61,514 nt of DNA. Source: an uncultured Porphyromonadaceae bacterium. GTDB taxonomy: Bacteria > Bacteroidota > Bacteroidia > Bacteroidales > Muribaculaceae. The stretch is taken from NCBI GenBank assembly GCA_900548875.1, contig URMA01000007.1:1-61514 (forward strand), read 5' to 3'. Positions 9,379 to 16,934 of this stretch are shown piece by piece. The position numbers and the translations under genes are program-made. Numbering within the stretch: position 1 is the stretch's first letter; every line of letters begins with the position of its first letter. The notes under the pieces are model-generated. The model did not search any database. It saw only the letters and a list, made by a program, of their open reading frames with translations, and had not been told where the DNA came from.

Positions 9379-9957
9379 TTATTGCGCAGAAGCGGCCCCT
9401 GCCCTTTCCTCTTCGACAGGGAATATGCCCGAAGGCTTGTTGATTTGATAAATAGTCATCCGTTCATTCGACTCGAAGCCGTACCCTTCAATGATACGGT
9501 CGTCCTTCTCGATGTGGATAAACGAATCGGAATAGACCTTGTGGTCGCGCTGCGACCAAAAAATCTGCTCCGTCAGGAACAGTTCCTTTTTTACGTTGCG
9601 GATTTCCACGCTGCCGTCCAGCCGCCACAGCTGTTTGTCCTTAAAGTAGGTGGCAGAATCGGCACGTATATAGGCCTCCACATTGAAAAGAGTGTCGAAT
9701 TTTTCAATATACAGCTCGTAAGGAAACTTCCAGTACGGGTTCTTCACCTCGTCGTAGACGAGCCACAGTTTGGAAGTGATGCGATAGCGTGTCATGCCGG
9801 AGTCGCTGATCAGCGTCTTCACGTCGCGGGTCATCATCGTCGGCGTAACCTTGGCATCGACACCCGTTGCGACAGCGGTTTTCGCATCCTTATTGCACGC
9901 CGGCAGTACCAGCGTCAGCAATAATAGCAGCAATAGTATGTTTCCGGCCTTTCTCAT
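9379..9957 (-). CDS. lptC: LPS export component LptC-like lipoprotein, 192 aa
   Basis: The N-terminus is a lipoprotein signal with lipobox LVLPAC (Cys at about residue 21). It is followed by the LptC-type sequence YRITSKLWLVYDEVKNPYW, FDTLFNVEAYIRADSATYF and QRDHKVYSDSFIHIEKDDR, matching the beta-jellyroll LptC family (YrbK). In the LPS transport bridge LptC links the inner-membrane LptBFG ABC transporter to LptA. The length of 192 residues is normal. The gene lies between an outer-membrane protein gene (17 bases) and gldE (29 bases), in an operon with coaX. The Bacteroidetes form being a lipoprotein rather than a single-pass membrane protein is seen directly in the lipobox. Confidence 0.85.
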   Translation of the reverse strand: MRKAGNILLLLLLLTLVLPACNKDAKTAVATGVDAKVTPTMMTRDVKTLISDSGMTRYRITSKLWLVYDEVKNPYWKFPYELYIEKFDTLFNVEAYIRADSATYFKDKQLWRLDGSVEIRNVKKELFLTEQIFWSQRDHKVYSDSFIHIEKDDRIIEGYGFESNERMTIYQINKPSGIFPVEEERAGAASAQ

Positions 9958-9974
9958 CCGTCAGCCCATATTGA

Positions 9975-11255
9975 CTATCGAATCTTGTTCTGCCAGAACG
10001 CAAACTCGTTGAAATTCACACCCAACGTGATATTGAAATAGTTTTCCGTGATGAGAGCTGTCGGAGTCGTCGTTCTGTGCTTGTATTCGAAACCGAGGTT
10101 TATGACGGTTTTCGTTCCCAAAGTCGGGAATCCGAAACCACAGGCCAGTCCGTATTCACGCACATGGTTCGAGCGTACCATGATATAGTCGTTTGTATAG
10201 TTTCCACCGAGGCGGTAAGAAATACGTTGGAAATAGTTTCCGCGCACGTTCGGCGTATACTGCATGCCGACAGCCACTTTCCAGCGGTCGTCGAATTGAG
10301 TTGGCTCAAACACATAGGAACCGTCATCAGCCCTTACGCCTTCAAATTTGGCTTTTGACCATTCCTGCCAAGTGAAGTCGCCCATCACCGTAAAACGGTC
10401 GTTATAGGTATAGGCAAGACCTACGCCGTAGGAATTAGGCTTGCTGTAGCCGCCCTTGAGACTTGAATAACCGATTGTGTCGGGTTTCGTATCGGCATTA
10501 ATGTCGTAATAAGTACCCCAGGTATGTCCGTGGAAATCCTTTTTGGGAGAATAAGTGGCACCGAGCGTCACTTTATGCAGCTGGCGGAACTCCATCGTAT
10601 ATTGCGCACCGATAAGCACGTTCCAGTCGCGCACTTCCATCACCTGCTCGTAAAGCGCACTTGTCGTGGCATCCGAACTCGTCAGGTAAGAACTGTTGGT
10701 CACATTTCCGAACTGATAGGAAACGTTAGCACCTACCGAAAAGCCTTTGAATGGACGGACACTCAAACCGACATACATTTCGTTGATACCGCCTGCTCCC
10801 AGGAAGCTTGAAGTGCTGTTCACATTACCTTCCGAATCCTCAACGGAACCGCCGAACGAGTAGCCTACGGAAGAATACGGAACCAAACCAATGCTACCGC
10901 CCATAATCTTGCCGATAGGGAACTGGAGCGTAAGGTTGTCAAGGCCGCCGCCGAACGACTTGCCCGTTTCGCCGTTTTCCGACGACCAAAGGCGTGTAAG
11001 GTCAAGACCTATGTCCCAAAGCAGGGTCAGGGAGTCGATAGCCGCATACGAAGCAGGGTTCATCACGTTGATCTGACGGCCGCCCTGCATGGCGATACCC
11101 ACACCGCCCATGTTGCGCTGCATGCTCGTAGCATAGTCACCCAGTTTGCCATATCCGAATTTTGAATAAGGCGACTGTTCTTTCTGTGCCGTAGCGACAC
11201 CCGTAGAAACCAGAATCATGGCCAACGCCAAGACAATTTTGCTATATACTTTCAT
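9975..11255 (-). CDS. outer-membrane beta-barrel protein of unknown role, 426 aa
   Basis: The signal peptide (MKVYSKIVLALAMILVSTGV, cleavage near ATAQ) is followed by EQSPYSKFGYGKLGDYA, then a long series of alternating beta strands with aromatic residues, and ends FWQNKIR. The overall pattern resembles the OmpP1/FadL-like barrels commonly found beside coaX and lptC in Bacteroidales. About 14 strands are plausible. Its start overlaps the end of coaX by 14 bases, so they are co-transcribed. A role in hydrophobic compound uptake or in LPS or outer-membrane biogenesis can be guessed from context only. The specific function is not known. Confidence 0.8.
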   Translation of the reverse strand: MKVYSKIVLALAMILVSTGVATAQKEQSPYSKFGYGKLGDYATSMQRNMGGVGIAMQGGRQINVMNPASYAAIDSLTLLWDIGLDLTRLWSSENGETGKSFGGGLDNLTLQFPIGKIMGGSIGLVPYSSVGYSFGGSVEDSEGNVNSTSSFLGAGGINEMYVGLSVRPFKGFSVGANVSYQFGNVTNSSYLTSSDATTSALYEQVMEVRDWNVLIGAQYTMEFRQLHKVTLGATYSPKKDFHGHTWGTYYDINADTKPDTIGYSSLKGGYSKPNSYGVGLAYTYNDRFTVMGDFTWQEWSKAKFEGVRADDGSYVFEPTQFDDRWKVAVGMQYTPNVRGNYFQRISYRLGGNYTNDYIMVRSNHVREYGLACGFGFPTLGTKTVINLGFEYKHRTTTPTALITENYFNITLGVNFNEFAFWQNKIR

Positions 11256-11979
11256 TATGTTCCAATATTCTGTTTAATCCAATTGTTACCAAATTTTCGT
11301 TCACCTCCATTTCTTCAAGGTTCAACCGCTTTGCTATAATATGGCAATCGCCGCCGGTCAGCACCACCAGCAATTGCGGATAGTCGGCTTTCAGATCGGC
11401 ATACATCTGCCGGACCTGCGCCACAACACCCATCACCACGCCGGAACGGATTGCCGTAGCCGTGTCGTAGCCCACTAAAGGAATATCGCCTTCCGCGTCC
11501 AGCAATGGCAACCGTGCACAATGCTCCGACAACGAAGCGAAACGGGTTGCAATGCCCGGGGCTATGTTTCCGCCGCGGAAACAACCGTCGGCAGTCACTA
11601 AATCCAGCGTTATGGCTGTACCGGAATCCACCACCAGCAAATCCCTGCCGGGATAGGCGGCCAATGCCCCTACTGCCACAGCCATTCTGTCGGCGCCCAA
11701 CGTGCGGGGCGTTGCATAGTCGATGGTCAATGGCATCGGAAGACTGGAATTCAGCACCAGACACCGGTCGAAGGCGCTTTCAAGCAGAGCAATCTCTTTT
11801 GTGTCATCGCCTGCCACCGACGAATAAATGACTCCGCCAATGGCGAACCGCTTTTTGTAGGCCGACACAATTTCTGCCGTCAACCGTTCAAAACGCTCGG
11901 TCAGCACCACTTTTCCACCCTCCAGCACCGAGAATTTCACCGATGTGTTACCTCGGTCAATCGCTAAATTGTATTCCAT
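11242..11979 (-). CDS. coaX: type III pantothenate kinase, 245 aa
   Basis: Phosphorylates pantothenate in the first step of coenzyme A synthesis. It shows the acetate-kinase-fold phosphate motif IDRGNTSVK (residues 7-15), then TPRTLGADRM (about 90-99), LLVVDSGTAITLDLV (about 114-128) and GGNIAPGI, and ends VNENLVTIGLNRIL. These are the CoaX hallmarks, and the length is normal. First gene of a minus-strand operon: coaX, barrel protein, lptC, gldE, perhaps the AraC gene. A Bacteroidetes-type -7 box lies just upstream at 11988-11995. Confidence 0.95.
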   Translation of the reverse strand: MEYNLAIDRGNTSVKFSVLEGGKVVLTERFERLTAEIVSAYKKRFAIGGVIYSSVAGDDTKEIALLESAFDRCLVLNSSLPMPLTIDYATPRTLGADRMAVAVGALAAYPGRDLLVVDSGTAITLDLVTADGCFRGGNIAPGIATRFASLSEHCARLPLLDAEGDIPLVGYDTATAIRSGVVMGVVAQVRQMYADLKADYPQLLVVLTGGDCHIIAKRLNLEEMEVNENLVTIGLNRILEHNESI

Positions 11980-11987
11980 TTATTTGG

Positions 11988-11995
11988 CAAAAATA
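11988..11995 (-). promoter_or_regulatory. possible -7 box for coaX operon
   Basis: Reading the minus strand, the sequence is TATTTTTG, a match to the Bacteroidetes -7 consensus TAnnTTTG. It is only 9 bases before the coaX start codon, so the transcript would be almost leaderless. No good TTTG -33 element was seen at the right distance. Tentative. Confidence 0.3.
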
Positions 11996-12084
11996 CTAAA
12001 TACTCACCAATTTGCTCACGTTTTCCGCTACGTTTTGCATATTAGCTTATTATTTAAGCTTTTTTATCGACAAGTCAACGGGTT

Positions 12085-12489
12085 TTACTTCTTTTTCGCC
12101 GGCTTGTTTTCCGATTTTCCGGCGGCAAGATCCTTCTTCATCTGATAGGGAATCATGAATGAAGTGTAGATTTGCAGCACAGCGCCTGCCATCAGAAATC
12201 CCAACCAGTCGGAACGGTAAGGATAGGCTATCATGAAATAAGCCGAAACCAGGTAGCACATCGCCGACCAGAACTCAATGTTCATCAGTCTGCGCACACG
12301 CAGGCCGAGACCCTTGTCCTTACGGTGGAGCATACGCTGCAAAATGCGGACCACCACAGCCAGAAATGCGCCGAAAGTATAGATATACGAAAAATATGAT
12401 TCATTGATACGCAGCAACGGCAGGAAGGCCGTCACGAACATCAACAACAAGGCGAGTGCCAGAAGAAGATTCAAAATTCTATCGTTCAT
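12085..12489 (-). CDS. conserved four-helix membrane protein, unknown function, 134 aa
   Basis: Four hydrophobic segments are visible: ILNLLLALALLLMFVTAFL, YIYTFGAFLAVVVRIL, FWSAMCYLVSAYFMIA and WLGFLMAGAVLQIYTSFMI. Short charged loops (HRKDKGLGLRVRR) separate them, and the C-terminus is Lys-rich and probably cytoplasmic (KPAKKK). It is the third gene of trmD - ftsB - this gene, 22 bases after ftsB. Similar small membrane proteins are found near ftsB in other Bacteroidales, but I cannot assign a function. Confidence 0.75.
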   Translation of the reverse strand: MNDRILNLLLALALLLMFVTAFLPLLRINESYFSYIYTFGAFLAVVVRILQRMLHRKDKGLGLRVRRLMNIEFWSAMCYLVSAYFMIAYPYRSDWLGFLMAGAVLQIYTSFMIPYQMKKDLAAGKSENKPAKKK

Positions 12490-12511
12490 AACATATCGTT
12501 AATTATGTGAA

Positions 12512-12811
12512 CTATCTTTCCTTGACAATATACACATCCTCATGCGGACGCTTCATGTGGTACTCCTCACGGACAATCTTCTCCAACGCTTCGGGGTCGG
12601 TGTTCAGCGACTCCACACGCTGGCGGATTATCAGAAACGAATCTTCCGACTGCTTGATTTCCGCTTTCAGGTCACGGATTTCGCGGTCATATTTCAGCAC
12701 CATCATGTAGTTGTAGTCATGGAAAAACAGCAAATAAACGGCAAAACCAACGAATACAATTATATACAGGTTGATTTTGTTCATTTTTTTCAATGTTTCT
12801 TTCAGTTTCAT
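12512..12811 (-). CDS. ftsB: septum formation initiator (FtsB/DivIC family), 99 aa
   Basis: A short bitopic protein. A basic N-terminus is followed by one membrane segment (LYIIVFVGFAVYLLFF, about 14-29), then a coiled-coil (VLKYDREIRDLKAEIKQSED). The C-terminal block DPEALEKIVREEYHMKRP is the FtsB/DivIC signature. In the divisome FtsB pairs with FtsL and FtsQ. An alternative ATG at 12784 (MNKINLY) would shorten the cytoplasmic tail. It lies 26 bases downstream of trmD in the same direction. Confidence 0.88.
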   Translation of the reverse strand: MKLKETLKKMNKINLYIIVFVGFAVYLLFFHDYNYMMVLKYDREIRDLKAEIKQSEDSFLIIRQRVESLNTDPEALEKIVREEYHMKRPHEDVYIVKER

Positions 12812-12837
12812 ACGCTTATTCCATTTTAGTCCAAATT

Positions 12838-13515
12838 TTATTCGTCAAGCAGCCCGGGCCGTAGCCGCCGTGTGCGCTCCACAGCCTGTTCGTGCTTCCA
12901 TGCGTCGATTCTCGCCTCATGCCCCGACAGCAGGATATCGGGCACTTTCCAGCCCTTGTAGTCGGCCGGACGGGTATAGATGGGCGGAGCCAGCAGATCG
13001 TCCTGAAAAGAGTCGCTCAATGCCGACTGCTCGTCGCCGATAGCGCCGGGAATCAGCCGTACGATGGCATCCGTCAGGATAATGGCAGGCAATTCGCCTC
13101 CTGTGAGCACATAGTCGCCAATCGTAATTTCCTTTGTCACCAGATGTTCACGGATACGGTAGTCAATGCCCTTGTAATGCCCGCAAAGGATAATGAGATT
13201 TTCCGAAAGCGACAGGGTGTTGGCCATACGCTGGGTGAGCTGCTCGCCGTCGGGAGTCATAAAAATGACGTCGTCGTAGTCGCGCTGCGACTTCAGATGG
13301 CTGATGCAGCGGTCAATCGGCTCAATCATCATCACCATACCGGCTTCTCCCCCAAACGGATAGTCGTCCACCTTACGGTGCTTGTCGAGGGTATAGTCGC
13401 GAAGATTATGCACCACAATTTCGGCAAGCCCCTTGTTTTGGGCACGTTTGAGAATCGAGCAGTTGAGCGGCGACTCAAACATTTCGGGAAGCACTGTTAT
13501 GATATCTATGCGCAT
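12838..13515 (-). CDS. trmD: tRNA (guanine37-N1)-methyltransferase, 225 aa
   Basis: Methylates G37 of tRNAs reading CNN codons using S-adenosylmethionine. The SPOUT-fold trefoil-knot signature is present: LIILCGHYKGIDYRI (about 112-126) and IGDYVLTGGELPAIILTDA. The N-terminus MRIDIITVLPEMF is typical. The ATG at 13515 is used; an upstream TTG in frame (13521) is less likely. The C-terminal domain (LSGHEARIDAWKHEQA) is complete. First gene of the trmD-ftsB-membrane protein unit, preceded by a good -7 box. Confidence 0.95.
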   Translation of the reverse strand: MRIDIITVLPEMFESPLNCSILKRAQNKGLAEIVVHNLRDYTLDKHRKVDDYPFGGEAGMVMMIEPIDRCISHLKSQRDYDDVIFMTPDGEQLTQRMANTLSLSENLIILCGHYKGIDYRIREHLVTKEITIGDYVLTGGELPAIILTDAIVRLIPGAIGDEQSALSDSFQDDLLAPPIYTRPADYKGWKVPDILLSGHEARIDAWKHEQAVERTRRLRPGLLDE

Positions 13516-13538
13516 GGTCAATTCATTTCAATTTATTG

Positions 13539-13546
13539 CAAAATTA
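13539..13546 (-). promoter_or_regulatory. -7 promoter box for trmD unit
   Basis: The minus strand reads TAATTTTG, a full match to TAnnTTTG, 23 bases before the trmD ATG at 13515. The -33 region is only a weak match. Confidence 0.45.
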
Positions 13547-13641
13547 GAAAAAACTTTTGGTCCGAAAAAACAGACACCTGCCTCTGTTTGATTTTTTAAC
13601 CCAAATCCGTCTAAAGTCTAATGGTCATTCGGCGTCTGCAA

Positions 13642-13682
13642 CAAAAAGGGCTTCTGCCGTCAGCATGCTCCGGCAAAAGCCC
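13642..13682 (-). terminator. rho-independent terminator of the iron alcohol dehydrogenase gene
   Basis: On the minus strand a 12-bp stem (GGGCTTTTGCCG with CGGCAGAAGCCC, one G-U pair) encloses an 11-nt loop and is followed by TTTTTGT. It lies about 40 bases beyond the dehydrogenase stop codon at 13724. Confidence 0.85.
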
Positions 13683-13723
13683 CTTTCAGGATCGGCAGCC
13701 GCTCTTTCGGCGGCATGCGTTAT

Positions 13724-14899
13724 CTATTTATACGATTCGGCATAGATCTTTATAACTTCCTTGTTTGTCAATTGACGCGGGTCCAGGACAAACAGACCGC
13801 CCATCGTGTTGACCGCATTGTCAGCAAAGCGCGGGAAATCCTCCGGAGTAATGCCGTAGTCGCTCAACTTAATATTGTCGACACCGCATTCCTTCTGCAA
13901 ATATACCAACGCATCCACAAAGTCCGACGGACGTGCGCTCTTCTTTTCCGTCATCACCTCATACATCTTCATGTAGCGCTTCATGCGGTCGTTCTTGAAC
14001 GCCGTAAAGTACGCCTTCGAAATGGCAATCAGACCTGCTCCGTGAGGCAACTTCGGATAGAAGGCACTCATGGCATGCTCCATCGAATGTTCGGAAGTGC
14101 AGGAAGAAGTGCTTTCCACCATACCGGCCAAGGTTGATGCCCAGGCCACTTTGGCACGAGCCTTCAAGTCGCGTCCGTCTTTCACGGCTATCGGAAGATA
14201 TTTATACAACAGGCGCAGAGCCTCCAGTGCATACAGGTCGCTGATCGGCGAAGCGATGGAAGCGATATATCCCTCGGCAGCATGGAAGAATGCGTCAAAT
14301 CCCTGATAAGCGGTGAACAAAGGCGGAACGGAAACCATCATTTCCGGGTCGACTACCGACAATGTCGGGAACGTAGCCTGACAGCCGAAACCGATTTTCT
14401 CGTTCGTATCCTCGTTTGTGATAACAGCCCACGGGTCCATTTCCGTTCCCGTTCCGGCGGTTGTCGATATGGCCACGATAGGCAACGCTTTCTTCACGGC
14501 CTTTCCTTTGCCGGTACCGCCGCTGACATAGTCCCAGAAATCACCTTCATTGACAGCCATCACGGCAATGCACTTTGCCGAGTCAATGGTACTGCCGCCG
14601 CCCAGTCCGACAACGAAGTCGCAGCCCTTCTCCTTACAGAGCGCCGCCCCTTCCATCACATGACTTTTCACCGGGTTGGCGAGAATCTTGTCGAAGACAA
14701 CGGTCTGCACCTCATTCTTGTGCAACACTTCCAATACGCGGTCAAGATAGCCGTATTTGCGCATCGACGTACCTGCCGAAATCACTACAAGTGCTTTCTT
14801 ACCGGGGAGCGGAGTTTCAGCCAATTTAGCAATCTCCCCTGCTCCAAAAATCAATTTTGTCGGGATATATGAAGAAAAAATCATTTTACTCATAAGCAT
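13724..14899 (-). CDS. iron-containing alcohol dehydrogenase, 391 aa
   Basis: Group III (Fe-ADH) oxidoreductase using NAD(P)H; likely reduces an aldehyde or ketone such as butanal, lactaldehyde or succinate semialdehyde. It has GGGSTIDSAKCIA (nucleotide binding, about residue 99), STTAGTGTEMDPWAVI, and metal ligands in FDAFFHAAEG (Asp and His four apart) and the two later His in SMEHAMSAFYPKLPHG. Full length. Several in-frame ATGs exist (14899, 14893, 14884); the first gives MLMSKMIFSSYIPTKLIFG. It is monocistronic with its own terminator. The substrate cannot be read from sequence; butanol dehydrogenase-like members (BdhA/YqhD type) look closest. Confidence 0.9.
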   Translation of the reverse strand: MLMSKMIFSSYIPTKLIFGAGEIAKLAETPLPGKKALVVISAGTSMRKYGYLDRVLEVLHKNEVQTVVFDKILANPVKSHVMEGAALCKEKGCDFVVGLGGGSTIDSAKCIAVMAVNEGDFWDYVSGGTGKGKAVKKALPIVAISTTAGTGTEMDPWAVITNEDTNEKIGFGCQATFPTLSVVDPEMMVSVPPLFTAYQGFDAFFHAAEGYIASIASPISDLYALEALRLLYKYLPIAVKDGRDLKARAKVAWASTLAGMVESTSSCTSEHSMEHAMSAFYPKLPHGAGLIAISKAYFTAFKNDRMKRYMKMYEVMTEKKSARPSDFVDALVYLQKECGVDNIKLSDYGITPEDFPRFADNAVNTMGGLFVLDPRQLTNKEVIKIYAESYK

Positions 14900-15146
14900 C
14901 AAATTTTATAGGTTAATAATGAATTTAGCTGTATCTAAATAGCGAACGGTAAGCGCAGAGTCAAGCAGAAACACCGTTTTCCACACGGCTATGCCGAACC
15001 GCATCCTATTTAATCCAAAAATAGAAATAAAAACCGAAAAATGCAAACATTCGACACACATTTTGTGAAAATTTGAAAAGTTTAAAGACTTTAAAATTAC
15101 AAAATGCCACAAAAATCACATAAATGCCACAAAACCCGACAGATAC
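14900..15146 (-). other. intergenic region upstream of the alcohol dehydrogenase
   Basis: Together with the secG terminator this is a 314-base gap without a gene. It is AT-rich and contains no open frame with coding character. It should hold the dehydrogenase promoter, but no clear TTTG/TAnnTTTG pair was found. Nothing else was seen. Confidence 0.5.
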
Positions 15147-15188
15147 AAAAAACCGCAGGCAAACGGCTGTTGAGCCATTTGCCTGCGG
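15147..15188 (-). terminator. rho-independent terminator of the secG operon
   Basis: On the minus strand a perfect 11-bp stem (CCGCAGGCAAA with TTTGCCTGCGG) with a 14-nt loop is followed by TTTTTT. It lies 25 bases after the secG stop. Confidence 0.9.
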
Positions 15189-15213
15189 CAATACTTTTTC
15201 AGCAGAAATCAAA

Positions 15214-15600
15214 TTATTTCTGAGCTGCCGGAGCCTGAGCAGGAGTCTGCTGTGCCGGTGCTTGTTGTGCCGGAGCCTGTTGTGCTGCCGGTTGCTGAGC
15301 GGCCGGTGCCTGAGTCTGGAACGGAGCAGCCTGCTGTTCTTGCGGAGTAGCATCCACACGAGAAGAGCTTACCACCATTGTCGGAGCAAAGAACGACGAC
15401 AAGATGCTCAGCACGCAAATAATGATGGCCAATGCCCAAGTTGCCTTTTCCACAAAATTGGTAGTTTTGCGCACACCCATGATTTGGTTGGAGCTGGCAA
15501 AGTTGGAAGCAAGGCCGCCGCCTTTTGATTTCTGAATCAATACGATGCCAATCATCAAGATTGAAGCAATCAATATCAAAATGATTATTCCTGTGAACAT
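15214..15600 (-). CDS. secG: preprotein translocase subunit SecG, 128 aa
   Basis: Accessory subunit of the SecYEG channel. It has the first membrane helix IIILILIASILMIGIVLIQ, the conserved KGGGLASNFASSNQIMG loop, and a second helix (ATWALAIIICVLSILSSFF). After the second helix comes a tail of about 50 residues made of Ala, Gln and Pro repeats (PAQQAPAQQ units), longer than in proteobacterial SecG. It is the last gene of the sigma-54 activator - lptE - TPR - secG unit, 2 bases from the previous stop and followed by a strong terminator. Confidence 0.93.
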   Translation of the reverse strand: MFTGIIILILIASILMIGIVLIQKSKGGGLASNFASSNQIMGVRKTTNFVEKATWALAIIICVLSILSSFFAPTMVVSSSRVDATPQEQQAAPFQTQAPAAQQPAAQQAPAQQAPAQQTPAQAPAAQK

Positions 15601-15602
15601 TG

Positions 15603-16403
15603 TTATTTATTGTTTTTTTGTTTATAATTTTCGTTGACTATCAGTTTCTTCAGGAAACGTATTTGGTCTGCAAAGTAAATACTTTTTTCCGGAAAATTCA
15701 AACTTAACGACTGAATTATTTCCAAAGCCTTTTCATAACGGTGCTGCTTGATATAAATTTTTGCCAAACTTTCCGACAAAAGCGAATCGTCGGCCTGCTC
15801 CGAAGCGGCTACGGGTTCAGGTGCACTGATTACTTCGGCCGGTACCTCCTCCGGTTCTTCGTCACCGGTGGGGAAACGTCCGCTCTGCTTCTTGCTGAGA
15901 GCTATGAAGCGGTTGATGCGCTGCTCGTTCTCGCTCAGATTTTCGCCGTCGGTATCAGGCATGCTGCTCTCCTCTTCCTTTGCCAACAGCTGGGCATAAT
16001 CGGGAACGGGGTTGAAAATCCGCTGTTCGAGCGCCTTGATTTCCGCCTCGTCGTCGCTGCCGAAAGCATCCAGAAAACGGTCAATCGTGTCGAGAGTGGA
16101 TGTAGTGGTCCCCACATTCTCCTCCGGGGGATAGAAATCCTTGAATTTCTCGGCATCCTCACCCACCATGTCGTACAGGTCCGTACGGTCGGCCACGAAA
16201 GCCGTCAGACGGGCAATGCGTTTCCGGCGTTCTTCGGCCGAAAGCGAGGTGTCGCGTTGCAGCTGCAATACCGCAACGGGCAAAAAATAGGGATACCGTT
16301 CGAGCAGTTCGTCGGCCATCGTCGACGAAAATTCAGCGTTCTCATCCGCCATTGCCGCATCAAAGGCACGCGCACGTTCCGATTTTTCCTTCACATCTGC
16401 CAT
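15603..16403 (-). CDS. TPR-like protein of unknown function, 266 aa
   Basis: Soluble, acidic protein without a signal peptide. The C-terminal part has a TPR-like repeat (SLAKIYIKQHRYEKALEIIQ and the following ADQIRFLKKLI). The middle is a low-complexity acidic linker (GDEEPEEVPAEVISAPEPVA). The N-terminal half is helical with no recognised domain. The position between lptE and secG is one I recall as common for a TPR protein in Bacteroidales, suggesting a role linked to envelope assembly or secretion, but no function can be stated. Confidence 0.8.
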   Translation of the reverse strand: MADVKEKSERARAFDAAMADENAEFSSTMADELLERYPYFLPVAVLQLQRDTSLSAEERRKRIARLTAFVADRTDLYDMVGEDAEKFKDFYPPEENVGTTTSTLDTIDRFLDAFGSDDEAEIKALEQRIFNPVPDYAQLLAKEEESSMPDTDGENLSENEQRINRFIALSKKQSGRFPTGDEEPEEVPAEVISAPEPVAASEQADDSLLSESLAKIYIKQHRYEKALEIIQSLSLNFPEKSIYFADQIRFLKKLIVNENYKQKNNK

Positions 16404-16420
16404 ATCCGTAAAGCCCTCCT

Positions 16421-16930
16421 TTACCAGTTTCCTGCCGTAGCATTGAATATCAGCATCACAATTTCGTCCGAAATCTCATCGCAAAGACTTTCCTGCACGT
16501 CGGTCAGCATCAGCGTAGAATCGAAGTCGCGGAATGCCGAGAACGTCTGGTCGATGCTGTTCGACGGATTGCGGTTGTCGGTATACTTGACACGCACGGT
16601 AACAGTCAGACGCGTTTTCGATGCCAGCGCATTCTCCGTAACGGCCTGCGGCGTAAGGGCGTAGCCTGTAATTTCGCCTTCCAGAATCAGGTCGGCATTC
16701 GAACTGTCGGTCAGTTGCAGACGAGTCTGCTTCGTGAACGAATCCATCAGCTTGTTTTCGAACATCGGCTGCAAAGGAGCATAGACCATAGCCGCACGAA
16801 TCGGGAAACTCATGATGTTGATGGTCTTGTAGACATTGTAGTCCAATGCCGCACCGTTGAATTTATAACTGATGGTACATGCCTGAAGTGTCACCATCAG
16901 CAGTACGATTGAGATTATTTTTTTCCACAT
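16421..16930 (-). CDS. lptE: LPS assembly lipoprotein LptE-like, 169 aa
   Basis: Outer-membrane lipoprotein that partners LptD in LPS insertion. The longer open frame reaches 17077, but the ATG at 16930 is used. It follows the sigma-54 activator stop by 4 bases and starts a proper lipoprotein signal: WKKIISIVLLMVTLQACTIS with lipobox Cys at about residue 18. The core has YKFNGAALDYNVYKTINI, ADLILEGEITGYALTPQA and LTVTVRVKYTDN, matching the Bacteroidetes LptE family (DUF4136-like fold). The length is normal. Confidence 0.85.
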   Translation of the reverse strand: MWKKIISIVLLMVTLQACTISYKFNGAALDYNVYKTINIMSFPIRAAMVYAPLQPMFENKLMDSFTKQTRLQLTDSSNADLILEGEITGYALTPQAVTENALASKTRLTVTVRVKYTDNRNPSNSIDQTFSAFRDFDSTLMLTDVQESLCDEISDEIVMLIFNATAGNW

Positions 16931-16934
16931 AAGG

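Noticed and set aside
15209..15439. repetitive DNA in secG as a possible CRISPR or satellite array
   Set aside because: It is low-complexity coding sequence for a Pro/Gln/Ala tail, with no spacer structure.
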